From Elioraea rosea (lineage in GTDB: Bacteria; Pseudomonadota; Alphaproteobacteria; Acetobacterales; Acetobacteraceae): 64,000 nt of DNA. A model generated the notes under the pieces. It did not search any database, was not told the DNA's origin, and saw nothing but the letters and a program-made list of their open reading frames with translations. This document shows, one piece after another, positions 1 to 8,505 of the stretch. The stretch lies in assembly GCF_007644105.1 (NCBI RefSeq), contig NZ_VFAC01000005.1:92475-156474 (forward strand), in the 5' to 3' direction. A program made the position numbers and the translations under genes. The number at the start of each line of letters is the position of its first letter. Position 1 is the first letter of the stretch.

Positions 1-617
1 AACGTGCCGCGGACGTGGAGTGTTACCCTCGCGCCATCGAGCGCGGAGATCCTCGCCGCCGCCTCGTGGCTGATGCCTGCGCACGGGATATGGCCGGACG
101 ACCCGTCGCCGGAGGACCCGGTGACAGGCCCAGTGCCCGGGACGTGGTTGGCGATCAGGAAGCCCGCCGCACCTGCGGCGCGCGCGGCATCGTACTTCTT
201 CCGCCGATGCACGTGGTCCCGCCCGATCATGAACTCATGGCGGACGAGCACGATGGCGCCGCAGACCGCCTCGCCGGCGCGGGCGATGTCCTCAGGCGTT
301 CCGCGCCCGCAATCGACGAGCCGCGCGCTGAGCCCTCCCTCCTCGGTTGCGGGCGAGCGCACGAGGGCCTGGGCTTCGAGCGTTGCACCTTCGGGCAGCA
401 CGACCTCCGCCGGCCCCCGCGACCAACCGCGATAGCTCACCGTCTCGCGCCGTACCGGCGCGATGGCGGCAAGGCGATCGGCCAGCAGGTCGCGCGCCTT
501 CGCCTCGCTTGCGGTTCCGGAGAAGCGGCCGCCGCAGTCGCAGATCGCGTGGAAGTCCTCCACGATCGTCGGATCCGCCCAGATGCGGCCGAGAACCGTC
601 GCGAGCGCCTCGTTCAT
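1..617 (-). CDS. M28-family peptidase with PA domain (3' end outside window)
   Basis: The reverse strand reads continuously from an ATG at 617 to the window edge, giving about 205 residues with no stop. The start is MNEALATVLG, followed by an N-terminal helical part (ICDCGGRFSGT, about residue 25) and then a protease-associated (PA) domain at about 95-190 with GAIVLVRHEF and AAGAAGFLIANHV. PA-domain inserts with this N-terminus are typical of M28 zinc aminopeptidases. The metal-binding catalytic part would lie to the left of the window, so activity cannot be judged here. It diverges from the M20 peptidase at 683 across 65 bases, which suggests a shared peptide or amide-hydrolysis role. Family assignment is moderate because the catalytic half is missing. 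Confidence 0.7.
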   Translation of the reverse strand, partial: MNEALATVLGRIWADPTIVEDFHAICDCGGRFSGTASEAKARDLLADRLAAIAPVRRETVSYRGWSRGPAEVVLPEGATLEAQALVRSPATEEGGLSARLVDCGRGTPEDIARAGEAVCGAIVLVRHEFMIGRDHVHRRKKYDAARAAGAAGFLIANHVPGTGPVTGSSGDGSSGHIPCAGISHEAAARISALDGARVTLHVRGT

Positions 618-682
618 GTCATGCCCCTGCCGTTCCTGACGGACGCAGCATGGCACCGGAAGCACGACAGAGGGAGAGACCA

Positions 683-1852
683 ATGACCGACCCGAAGACG
701 CACGAAGCGGCGCTTGCGCCGCTCCTGCCCGAGATCCTCGCGATGACCGAGCGCGTCGTCTCGATCGACAGCGGCACCTACGACGCTGCCGGCGTCAATG
801 CCGTGATCGACGTGTGGGCTGGCATGCTGAGCGGCATGGGCTTCACGGTGGAGCGCACGCCGCTTCCCGGCCGCGGCGACCAGATGACGGCGACGCTTTC
901 GCTCGGCAACGGACCGCGGCTTCTCGTGCTGGGCCACGCCGACACGGTCTGGCCTGCCGGCACGGTGGCGCAATGGCCGTTCAAGCGGGACGGCGACCGG
1001 ATCACAGGCCCCGGCGTCGGCGACATGAAGACGAACGTCGTGATGGCGCTGCACACGATCCGCCATCTGCTCGGTGCCGGGCTGAAGGGCCTCGGCTCGA
1101 TCACCGTGCTGATCGTGCCGGACGAGGAGATCGGCTCGCCGCAGAGCCGCGGCTGGATCGAAAGTCACGCGCGCGAAGCCGATCTCTGCCTCACCCTCGA
1201 GCCCTGCCGGCCGAATGGCGGCGTCGTCGTCGGCCGCGGCGCGGTGGGCGCGCTCTACGTCACGGCCACTGGGGTGACAGCGCATTGCGGCTCGTACCGC
1301 GAGATGGGCGCCTCGGCCGTCTCGGCGCTTGCGGCGCTGGTCGCCGAGTTCGAGGCCTTGACCGATGCGTCACGCGGGCTTGCCGCGACCGTCGGCATCT
1401 TCCGCGGCGGGGCGGCCCGCCAGGTGGTTCCGGGAGAGGCGGAAATCCATCTCGACCTGCGCGCGCCCGACAAGGCCGGTGCGGACGAGCTTCTCGCGAA
1501 GGCCCGCGCAATCGCCGAGCGCAAGCCGCAGGACGGGCGCGTCTCCGTCACCGTCACCGGCGGCTTCGGGCGCCCTCCCTTCCCGACGACGCCTGGCACG
1601 CGCTTGCTCTATTCCTGGGCCGAGGAGGCGTGCAAGGCGCTCGGTCAGCCGATCCACGAGGTGGTGGCGCGCGGCGGCTCGGATGGCAGCTTCGCGGCAG
1701 GGCTGGGCGTGCCGACGCTCGATGGGCTTGGCGCGGTCGCGCATGACACGTGCAGCCGGCGCGAGACGGTGGAGGTATCCTCCATCATCCCGCGCTCGGC
1801 CGTCATCGCGCACCTGATCGCGAGCGCAGCGGCCGGGCGCAAGCTGGCCTGA
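683..1852 (+). CDS. M20 family metallopeptidase (glutamate carboxypeptidase-like)
   Basis: The product is 389 residues and zinc-dependent, of the carboxypeptidase G2/ArgE/DapE type that cleaves C-terminal glutamate or N-acyl bonds. Visible motifs are GHADTVWP (first metal His, about residue 85), GVGDMK (bridging Asp), PDEEIGS (catalytic Glu pair) and the dimerisation domain with GVTAHCG. Near the C-terminus GGSDGS stands where the last His ligand segment is expected. The ATG at 683 is chosen because AGGGAGAG precedes it and the homology begins soon after. An open frame extends upstream to 347, but it runs antisense to the M28 gene. Substrate unknown. The gene converges on the amidohydrolase ending at 1869. 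Confidence 0.88.
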   Translation: MTDPKTHEAALAPLLPEILAMTERVVSIDSGTYDAAGVNAVIDVWAGMLSGMGFTVERTPLPGRGDQMTATLSLGNGPRLLVLGHADTVWPAGTVAQWPFKRDGDRITGPGVGDMKTNVVMALHTIRHLLGAGLKGLGSITVLIVPDEEIGSPQSRGWIESHAREADLCLTLEPCRPNGGVVVGRGAVGALYVTATGVTAHCGSYREMGASAVSALAALVAEFEALTDASRGLAATVGIFRGGAARQVVPGEAEIHLDLRAPDKAGADELLAKARAIAERKPQDGRVSVTVTGGFGRPPFPTTPGTRLLYSWAEEACKALGQPIHEVVARGGSDGSFAAGLGVPTLDGLGAVAHDTCSRRETVEVSSIIPRSAVIAHLIASAAAGRKLA

Positions 1853-1868
1853 GGCCGCCGGCGCGCCG

Positions 1869-3320
1869 TTACGCGAAAGGCAGGGAGAGCGGCGCGATCT
1901 GGTCGCCGCTCCGCCCGGCGTAGTCGTGCTGACCACTGTCGCGCAGCATCTTTGCCTGGCTCTCGGCAAGGATGCCTGCCGCTTCGCTGACATCGAGCAT
2001 CGTCGGGCTGCCGTCGGCCAGCACATGCCGGCCGGCGACGAAGACATGCTTCACCGCACGGTCAGCCGCGTGGAACACGAGGCTGCGCAGAGGGTCGCGC
2101 GGCGGAACCATCTGCGGATGCGCGAGGTCGACGAGCACGACATCCGCCGCGGACCCGACTGCGAGGCGCCCCATGTCCGACCGCCCGAGCGCATCGGCGC
2201 CGCCCACCGTCGCTGCGTGGAACACCGCAGCCGTGTCGGCTGCGGTGATGTCGCGCGAGGCGTTGCGCGCGAGGATGATGGCAAGCCGCATCTCCTCGAT
2301 GATGTTATGGGGCGCGACATCCGTCCCCATCGCCATGCGGACGCCGCGCGAGCGGTACTTGCCGAAATGCCTGAGGTGCTCGCCGTAGCGCGCGAATGGA
2401 GACGGGCAGTGCGCGACAGCGACGCCATGCTCGGCCATCAGCGCAAGGTCCTGCGTCGTGTGCCAGCCGATCGAGGGATGCTCGTCGATGAAGATGGCGT
2501 GGCCGAGGATGGCGGTGGGGCCGAGAATGCCGATCGAGGCGGCCCACTGGATCGGGGTCATGCCGTGGCGGCGCACCATCTCCCGCACCTCCACCACCGC
2601 CTGGGAGATGTGCGTGGTGAAGGGTCGGCCCTTCTCCTTGGCGAGTGCGGCCGAGTCGCGCAGCAGCCCTTCCTCGACCGTGTCGATCTGCGCCGGAAAC
2701 ACGATTCCGCGCAGCAGGCCCGAAGGGTCTGCCTCGGCCTCGTCCATCACCGACTGGGCGCGCTGGAACCCGCTGCGGCCGCGCGCCTCGTCCCAGTTCC
2801 AGGTGACGCTCTGCGGCGCCGTCATGCCCCACCGCGCGCTCGCATAGCCAGGCCCCACCCACACGCGGAGTCCGCTCTCGCGCATCACGTCCATCCAGCC
2901 ATCGAACGGCGCGGTGAGATCGACCACCGCCGTGACGCCCGCGCCCATGAGCTCCGCGTAGGCGAGTCGCATCGCCGCCTCGTTGCCTGCACGGTCGAGC
3001 CGGAACGCCTGGAGCCGTTCGAACAGGCCCGACATCTGCTGTTCAGGCACGCCGTGGTCCTCGCGCACGCCGCGATAGGCGGGCTCGGATGTCGGGTGCG
3101 TGTGCACGTTGACGAGACCGGGCATCACGAGCATGCGCCGCGCGTCGATCACCGTCGCGCCATCGGGCGGCGGCGCATCGGTCGCCGGAGAGATCGAGGC
3201 AACCTTCCCGCCAGAGAGAAGCACATCGACGTCACGCGCATAGACATGCCGCTTCGCGGCGGCATTCCACAGCACGGCCCAGGACGCGCCGCGAAGCAGT
3301 GTGGGGCTCGTGGCGATCAT
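1869..3320 (-). CDS. Amidohydrolase family protein (ATZ/TRZ chlorohydrolase/deaminase type)
   Basis: The protein is 483 residues and belongs to the metal-dependent amidohydrolase superfamily (SsnA / 8-oxoguanine deaminase / atrazine chlorohydrolase branch). The HxH metal pair is in PGLVNVHTHPTSE at about residue 75. A further His occurs in TTHISQAVVE and in ILGHAIFID, and the metal Asp in MAMGTDVAPHN. The start at 3320 is preferred because GGGAGACGAGAG precedes it. An ATG at 3374 would add 18 residues with no family resemblance. It diverges from a second amidohydrolase of the same superfamily at 3410, and the two are paralogous in layout but clearly different in sequence. Substrate is probably a nitrogen heterocycle or amidine, which is inferred only from the family. 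Confidence 0.85.
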   Translation of the reverse strand: MIATSPTLLRGASWAVLWNAAAKRHVYARDVDVLLSGGKVASISPATDAPPPDGATVIDARRMLVMPGLVNVHTHPTSEPAYRGVREDHGVPEQQMSGLFERLQAFRLDRAGNEAAMRLAYAELMGAGVTAVVDLTAPFDGWMDVMRESGLRVWVGPGYASARWGMTAPQSVTWNWDEARGRSGFQRAQSVMDEAEADPSGLLRGIVFPAQIDTVEEGLLRDSAALAKEKGRPFTTHISQAVVEVREMVRRHGMTPIQWAASIGILGPTAILGHAIFIDEHPSIGWHTTQDLALMAEHGVAVAHCPSPFARYGEHLRHFGKYRSRGVRMAMGTDVAPHNIIEEMRLAIILARNASRDITAADTAAVFHAATVGGADALGRSDMGRLAVGSAADVVLVDLAHPQMVPPRDPLRSLVFHAADRAVKHVFVAGRHVLADGSPTMLDVSEAAGILAESQAKMLRDSGQHDYAGRSGDQIAPLSLPFA

Positions 3321-3409
3321 CTCTCTCGTCTCCCGTGTTTGCGAAGCGACGCGATGATGCGACACTGACGACACGGGATCAATCCGGCAACAGGACGGAC
3401 GCCGCGGCG

Positions 3410-4804
3410 ATGGACCTTCTGATCACCGACACGCTGGTGGTGACCTGCGACGACGAGAGGCGGATCCTCGAGCGTGCTGCGGTGGCGATATCCGGAGACA
3501 GGATCGTAGCGATAGGCGATACGGAAACGCTCCGGCGCAATTGGCCGCGCCACGAGGCCCTCAACGGACGCGGCCTTGCGGTTCTCCCGGGCTTCATCAA
3601 TGCCCACACCCACACCATCCTCACCTCCCTTCGCGGAACCGTGGAGGACTGGGACGGCAACGCCGTCTACAGCTACATGTCGCCCATCTCCTATACGATG
3701 GACGATGGCGAGCGCGCGGTGATGGCCGAGCTCGGCTGCCTCGAGGCCATCCGCTCCGGCTGCACGACGCTCGTCGATCCGTTCCGGCATGTTCCAGCCT
3801 ACGCGCGCCGCATGGCAGCGCCGGGGCTGCGCCTCTGGCTCTCGGAGAACTGCGCCGACATCGACACGCGCAGGATCCGCTTCGGCGAGTATGCCGTGGA
3901 CGAGGCGTTCGGCCGCACGTTCCTCGATCGCACCGTCGCCGGCATCGAGGCCTTCCATGGCACGGAGAACGGCCGCCTCCGCTGCCAGATCGCTGCACAC
4001 GCGACCGACAATTGCAGCCCGGCGATGCTTCGGTCGCTGCTCGACCTCGCCTCGAAGCACAACCTCACCCGCACCATCCACCTGGCGCAGGGAGCCGACG
4101 AGGTCGCCGCCGTACGCGCGATGCATGGCTGCACGCCGGCGGAGTACCTTCATCGCGAGGGGTTCCTCGGCCCCGATCTCGTCGGTGCGCACTGGACGTT
4201 CTGCACTCGCTCCGACATCGAGCTTCTCGCGCGCACCCGCACGCAGATGGTGCATTGCCCGGCGAACTCCTCGCGTCGCGGCCCTCATCCCGTCCTGATC
4301 GGCCTGATCCGCGATGCCGGCATCACGATCTCCCTCGGCACGGACAACATGACCGAGGACATGTTCCAGGCGATGAAGATCGGGCAGATCGTCCATCGCG
4401 GCGGGCGGGGTCGCGAAAAGGAGCTCGGCGTCACGCCGCAGCCGCAGGACACGCTCGACATGATCACGCGCAATGCCGCTGGCTCCGTCGGCGCCGCAGA
4501 GGAGATCGGCCAGGTCCGCCCGGGCATGAAGGCCGACCTGACGCTGATCGACCTCAACCAGCCCGTGATGCGCCCGTTGATCCGGCCCGTTGCGAACCTG
4601 GTCCATTACGGCCACCCGGGGATCGTCCACTCCGTCCTGGTCGACGGCCAGTTCGTCATGCGCGACCGCCGGGTGCTGACGATCGACGAGCCAGCGCTCC
4701 TTGCCGAGGCGCAGGTGGTGACGCGGCGCGTGTGGGAGCGGATGATCGCGGCCAACCCCGACATCCCGCCGCCGCCCGGAGGCTTGCGCTGGTTCGATGC
4801 CTGA
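3410..4804 (+). CDS. Amidohydrolase family protein, second copy
   Basis: The protein is 464 residues, an ATZ/TRZ-type cytosine-deaminase-like amidohydrolase. It shows GFINAHTHTILTSLRG (HxH ligands, about residue 65), TIHLAQGADE (third His), GAHWTFCT (fourth His) and SLGTDNMTEDM (metal Asp). The ATG at 3410 begins MDLLITDTLVVTCDD, the usual N-terminal beta-sandwich of the family. It heads an operon: the next gene starts inside its last codons at 4797, and the third overlaps the second by four bases. Co-transcription with a PLP enzyme and a deacylase suggests stepwise catabolism of a nitrogenous compound. Exact substrate unknown. Confidence 0.87.
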   Translation: MDLLITDTLVVTCDDERRILERAAVAISGDRIVAIGDTETLRRNWPRHEALNGRGLAVLPGFINAHTHTILTSLRGTVEDWDGNAVYSYMSPISYTMDDGERAVMAELGCLEAIRSGCTTLVDPFRHVPAYARRMAAPGLRLWLSENCADIDTRRIRFGEYAVDEAFGRTFLDRTVAGIEAFHGTENGRLRCQIAAHATDNCSPAMLRSLLDLASKHNLTRTIHLAQGADEVAAVRAMHGCTPAEYLHREGFLGPDLVGAHWTFCTRSDIELLARTRTQMVHCPANSSRRGPHPVLIGLIRDAGITISLGTDNMTEDMFQAMKIGQIVHRGGRGREKELGVTPQPQDTLDMITRNAAGSVGAAEEIGQVRPGMKADLTLIDLNQPVMRPLIRPVANLVHYGHPGIVHSVLVDGQFVMRDRRVLTIDEPALLAEAQVVTRRVWERMIAANPDIPPPPGGLRWFDA

Positions 4805-5771
4805 GCCCGACCGCCCGACACCGCTCGACGCCGCGCCGCGACTCGCCGCCGCTCTCGGCCTCGCGCGGCTCTGGATCAAGCGGGAGGACCTCGCCGGCCT
4901 CGGCTTTGGCGGCAACAAGATCCGCCAGATACGCCTCATTCTCGCCGAGGCGAAGGCCGCCGGCGCCGACACGGTGATCACCACGGCGGCGAGCCAGTCG
5001 AATTTCTGCCGTGCGCTCGCCGGCTGCGCGGCGCGCGAAGGGCTTGCCTGCCATCTGCTTCTCCGCCGCGCCGGCGGAATGGAGATGCAGGGCAACCTGC
5101 TGCTCGACCACATCTTCGGTACGCATATATCGTGGACCGACGTGACAGACCCGTGGGACCCGGCGATCGAGGGCGAGCTTGAGGCCATCGCCGCAGCGGT
5201 TCGCGCCCGAGGAGGCACGCCGCATCTCGTTCGCCTACCTGGGAGAACCGCTGCGCTCGCTGCCTCCGCCTGGGCGCATGGCGCGGCGGAGCTTGCGGCA
5301 GACCTCGCGGCGGTGGATGCACGACCCGATGCGGTCGTCGTCGCCTGCGGGTCCGCGCTGACCGCCTGCGGCCTCGCGCTCGGCCTCACGCGGGCAGGGC
5401 TCTCGAGCCGCGTGGTCGGCGTCTCGGTGCAGCAGCCGCTCGCGCGCCTGCGCCCCTGGTGCGATGACGTGATCGCCCGCACCGCGGCGCTGCTCGGCTG
5501 GCTGCCCCGCGATGCGGCGGAGCGCCTCGTTCTGACGGAGGACCAGATCGCGCCTGGCTATGGCCGCGCGAGCGAGGCCTCGCGCGAGGCGGTGCTGCTC
5601 GCGGGTCGCACCGAGGGGCTCGTGCTTGACCCCGTGTACACGGGCAAGGCGCTCGCCGGCCTCGCGGCAACGGTCGGCAAGCTGGTCCCCAGCGGCGGCT
5701 CGGCCGTGCTGCTCCATTCCGGCGGTGCGCCGGGTCTGTTCCTCCATGCCTCGGAGATGGTGCCACGATGA
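4797..5771 (+). CDS. PLP-dependent D-cysteine desulfhydrase / ACC deaminase family enzyme
   Basis: The protein is 324 residues, fold type II PLP, of the DcyD/ACC-deaminase family that eliminates ammonia from D-cysteine, related amino acids or aminocyclopropane carboxylate. GFGGNKIRQI near residue 40 carries the Schiff-base Lys. ASQSNFCRALA is the substrate carboxylate loop. A Ser/Gly-rich phosphate-binding stretch (VVACGSALTACGLALG) lies at about residue 180. LDPVYTGKALAGL near the C-terminus is a strong family hallmark. The start overlaps the previous gene by eight bases, so translation is probably coupled. D-cysteine or a diaminoacid are possible substrates, and the sequence alone does not decide. 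Confidence 0.83.
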   Translation: MPEPDRPTPLDAAPRLAAALGLARLWIKREDLAGLGFGGNKIRQIRLILAEAKAAGADTVITTAASQSNFCRALAGCAAREGLACHLLLRRAGGMEMQGNLLLDHIFGTHISWTDVTDPWDPAIEGELEAIAAAVRARGGTPHLVRLPGRTAALAASAWAHGAAELAADLAAVDARPDAVVVACGSALTACGLALGLTRAGLSSRVVGVSVQQPLARLRPWCDDVIARTAALLGWLPRDAAERLVLTEDQIAPGYGRASEASREAVLLAGRTEGLVLDPVYTGKALAGLAATVGKLVPSGGSAVLLHSGGAPGLFLHASEMVPR

Positions 5772-6763
5772 GCGCGACGCTCGACCTCGATCTCGGCAGG
5801 CCCGGGCTGTGCCACGGCGCACTGCGTGTGGCGCATTCCGATGACCGCTCGGCCTATGGCGAGATCGTCATTCCCGTCGCCGCGGTCGTCGGCGGTGCGG
5901 GCCCGGCTGTCCTGCTCTCGGCCGGCATCCATGGCGACGAGGCAGAGGGCCCGCTCGCGCTGATCCGGCTGATCCACGCGCTCGACCCGGCCGTGGTGGC
6001 GGGAACCGTCATCATCTCTCCGGTGATGCACCATCCTGCGGTGAAGGCGAGCCGGCGCACGAGTCCGCTCGATGGCGGCAACCTCGCCCGCTGCTTCCCC
6101 GGCGACCCGCGCGGCTCGCTCACACAGCGCATTGCCGCGGCCATCTCGTCGCTGCTGCTTCCGCACGTCGAAGCCGTGCTCGACCTCCACGGCGGAGGCA
6201 GGACGCTCGAATACATCCCCTGCGCGTGGGGCAGGCTGAACCCCGAGCCGGCACTTGCTCGCCGGAGCCTCGAGGCGCTGAAGGCGCTGGGGCAGGAGCG
6301 AACCGTCGTCGTCGGGGCGACGGCCCATGGCGGAACGTTGACCTCGGAGTCGATCGCGCAGGGCAAGGTGATCGCCGGAACCGAGATCGGCGGTGCAGGT
6401 GGCGTCACGCCGGACACCGTTGCCCACGCAGAACGCGCTGCGCGCCGTTTCCTCGCGCATCTCGGTGTCCTGCCGCCCGAACCGCCGCTGCCGACGCGGC
6501 TGATGACGCTGAAGCCACCCCATTTCGTGCGCGCCCCAGGCCGCGGCCTGTTCGACCCAGCCGTCACCCTCGGCGACACGGTGCGGGCAGGCGACCCCGC
6601 CGGCACGCTCTACGACGCCGATCGGCCCTGGCGCACGCCGGAGGTGCTTCGCTTCGCGGCCGACGGACTCGTGGTCGCGCGCGGCGTGCCGGCGATGGTC
6701 GAACCCGGAGATGTCGTCGTGCACCTCGCCGAGGATACGGACGAAGCGGCGCTGCTTCCCTGA
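5768..6763 (+). CDS. Succinylglutamate desuccinylase/aspartoacylase family protein
   Basis: The protein is 331 residues in the M14-like AstE/AspA family of zinc deacylases, which includes N-acetyl-diaminobutyrate deacetylase DoeB. SAGIHGDEAEGP (about residue 57) carries the H-x2-E zinc pair. MHHPAVKASRRT followed by DGGNLARCFPG is the substrate-binding arginine/asparagine segment, and LDLHGGGRTLEYIP supplies the third His. A C-terminal beta domain (about 255-331) follows, as in the family. It is linked to the previous gene by an ATGA overlap. No other ectoine or arginine-succinyl pathway gene is present, so the specific acyl substrate is unknown. Confidence 0.82.
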   Translation: MSATLDLDLGRPGLCHGALRVAHSDDRSAYGEIVIPVAAVVGGAGPAVLLSAGIHGDEAEGPLALIRLIHALDPAVVAGTVIISPVMHHPAVKASRRTSPLDGGNLARCFPGDPRGSLTQRIAAAISSLLLPHVEAVLDLHGGGRTLEYIPCAWGRLNPEPALARRSLEALKALGQERTVVVGATAHGGTLTSESIAQGKVIAGTEIGGAGGVTPDTVAHAERAARRFLAHLGVLPPEPPLPTRLMTLKPPHFVRAPGRGLFDPAVTLGDTVRAGDPAGTLYDADRPWRTPEVLRFAADGLVVARGVPAMVEPGDVVVHLAEDTDEAALLP

Positions 6764-7600
6764 TCAGCCCTTGAGCGCGCCGGCCATCAACCCCGCGACG
6801 ATGCGCCTCTGCAGGACGAGCACGAGTGCAACCAGCGGCAGGGTGACGATGACGGAAGCGGCCATGATGCGCCCCCACGGAAGCTCGAACCGGCTCGCGC
6901 CGCTGATCAGCGCGATGGCAACGGGTACGGTGCGCTGCTCGTCTGTCAGCGTGAAGGTCAAGGCGAAGAGGAACTCGTTCCAGGCGATCATGAAGGCAAG
7001 CACGCCCGTGGTCGCGAGCGCGGGCATCAGGAGCGGGAGGTAGACGCGGGTGAGCACGACGAAGGGTGTCGCCCCGTCGAGCATCGCGGCCTCCTCGAGC
7101 TCGCGCGGCATGGCGCGGAGGAACCCGGTCATCACCCAGACGGTGAACGGAAGCGTCAGGATCATCGTCGCCAGGACCAGTCCGGCGAGCGTGTTGTAGA
7201 GGCCGAGCGTACGGATGAGCTCGAACAGGCCGGAGAGCACGGCAACCTGCGGGAACATCGAGACCGAAAGGATGCCTGCGAGCAGGAACCCGCGGCCGCG
7301 GAACCGCACACGGCCGAGCGCGTAGGCGGCAGGCAGGGCCAGGATGAGCGAGAGGGCGACGACCGCACCCGAAACGATCACCGAGTTGAGGATGTTGCGC
7401 GCGAAGGGTGCTTCGCGAAACACGGCGGCGTAGTTGTCGAAGGTCACCGAGCTCGGCAGGAGTGGCCCGCCGAGCTGATCGCCAGGCTTGATGGACGAGA
7501 GAATGGCCCAAGCGAAGGGGAACACCGTGTAGAGAACGAGCGCTGCGACGAGGAGGCCGAAGAGGGCGCGGCCGAGCGCGGCACGTGACCGTCGGCGCAT
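6764..7600 (-). CDS. Sugar-type ABC transporter permease (MalG family)
   Basis: The protein is 278 residues with about six membrane helices, an inner-membrane subunit of a carbohydrate-type (CUT1) ABC importer. The EAA loop that docks with the ATPase is visible near residue 175 (LEEAAMLDGATPFVV followed by LPLLMPALATTG). ATG 7598-7600 forms a TGATG overlap with the stop of the upstream permease, so the two are translationally coupled. Cassette order on this strand is binding protein, MalF-like permease, this gene. No ATP-binding subunit is seen in the window. Confidence 0.92.
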   Translation of the reverse strand: MRRRSRAALGRALFGLLVAALVLYTVFPFAWAILSSIKPGDQLGGPLLPSSVTFDNYAAVFREAPFARNILNSVIVSGAVVALSLILALPAAYALGRVRFRGRGFLLAGILSVSMFPQVAVLSGLFELIRTLGLYNTLAGLVLATMILTLPFTVWVMTGFLRAMPRELEEAAMLDGATPFVVLTRVYLPLLMPALATTGVLAFMIAWNEFLFALTFTLTDEQRTVPVAIALISGASRFELPWGRIMAASVIVTLPLVALVLVLQRRIVAGLMAGALKG

Positions 7601-8505
7601 CACCCCGCCTCCTCGTCACCGGCGAGGCTCACGCGTCCGAGCGTCAGAAGCGCGGCGGCGAGGACGGCGATCGTCAGGAAGAGCAGGGTCGAGGCAGCAG
7701 AGCCCATGCCGACATCCTGGAAGTCGACGAGCTGCTCGCGCGCGTAGACCGACATCGACGCGGTGGCGCGGCCGCTTCCGGCCAGAACGTAGATGAGGTC
7801 GAACACACGCAGGGCGTCGAGGCTTCGGAACAGGATCGCGACGAGAAGCGCAGGCCAGATCAGCGGCAGGGTTATGCGCCAGAACGCGCCGACCGGGCCG
7901 AGGCCATCGACCTCGGCCGCCTCGTAGAGCTCGCCGGGGAGCATCTGAAGCGCGGCGAGAACGAGAAGCGCCATGAAGGGCGTGGCCTTCCAGACATCGA
8001 CTGCGATGATGGCGCCCAGGACGAGGCCCGGTTCGGCCGTCCAGGCGATCGGCGCACCGATGATGCCGAGCGAAAGAAGCCCCGCATTGATGACGCCAAG
8101 CTGGTCATGCAGCATCCAAGCCCAGAGCTGAGCGGAGACGACGGTGGGGATCGCCCAGGGGATGAGCATCGCTGCGCGCATCAGCCCGCGCCCACGCATC
8201 CGCACGTTCAGCACCAGCGCGATGACGATGCCGAGCACCGTCTCGATCGCGACGGAGGCGACCGTGAACACCACGGTGTTCGACACGGCGCGCCACCAGT
8301 CGGGGTCGGTCACGAGGAAGGCGTAGTTCTCGAAGCCGACGAATGAGGCAGGCTCGAGATCGTCGAGCCGTGCGTCGGTGAAGGAGAACCAGATCGTCCG
8401 CGCGAGCGGCCAGAGCGCGACCAGCGCGAGCGCTCCCAGCAATGGTGCGAGGAAGACTGCCGCGGCCCGCCTGCGTTCGCGCGCGACGGCGCTGCCGGCT
8501 ACCAC
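7600..8505 (-). CDS. Sugar-type ABC transporter permease (MalF family)
   Basis: The protein is 301 residues with about six membrane helices. The EAA loop is at about residue 200 (YEAAEVDGLGPVGAF), confirming a CUT1 importer permease. It begins with GTG at 8505, seven bases inside the end of the binding-protein gene, and ends in a TGATG junction with the MalG-like gene. The N-terminus is Arg-rich before the first helix (RERRRAAAVF), as expected for an inside-positive topology. Substrate is not predictable from the permease. Confidence 0.91.
   Translation of the reverse strand: MVAGSAVARERRRAAAVFLAPLLGALALVALWPLARTIWFSFTDARLDDLEPASFVGFENYAFLVTDPDWWRAVSNTVVFTVASVAIETVLGIVIALVLNVRMRGRGLMRAAMLIPWAIPTVVSAQLWAWMLHDQLGVINAGLLSLGIIGAPIAWTAEPGLVLGAIIAVDVWKATPFMALLVLAALQMLPGELYEAAEVDGLGPVGAFWRITLPLIWPALLVAILFRSLDALRVFDLIYVLAGSGRATASMSVYAREQLVDFQDVGMGSAASTLLFLTIAVLAAALLTLGRVSLAGDEEAG

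Noticed and set aside
3317..5482. 721-residue reverse frame
   Set aside because: Antisense to the amidohydrolase and PLP enzyme, both of which have clear motifs.
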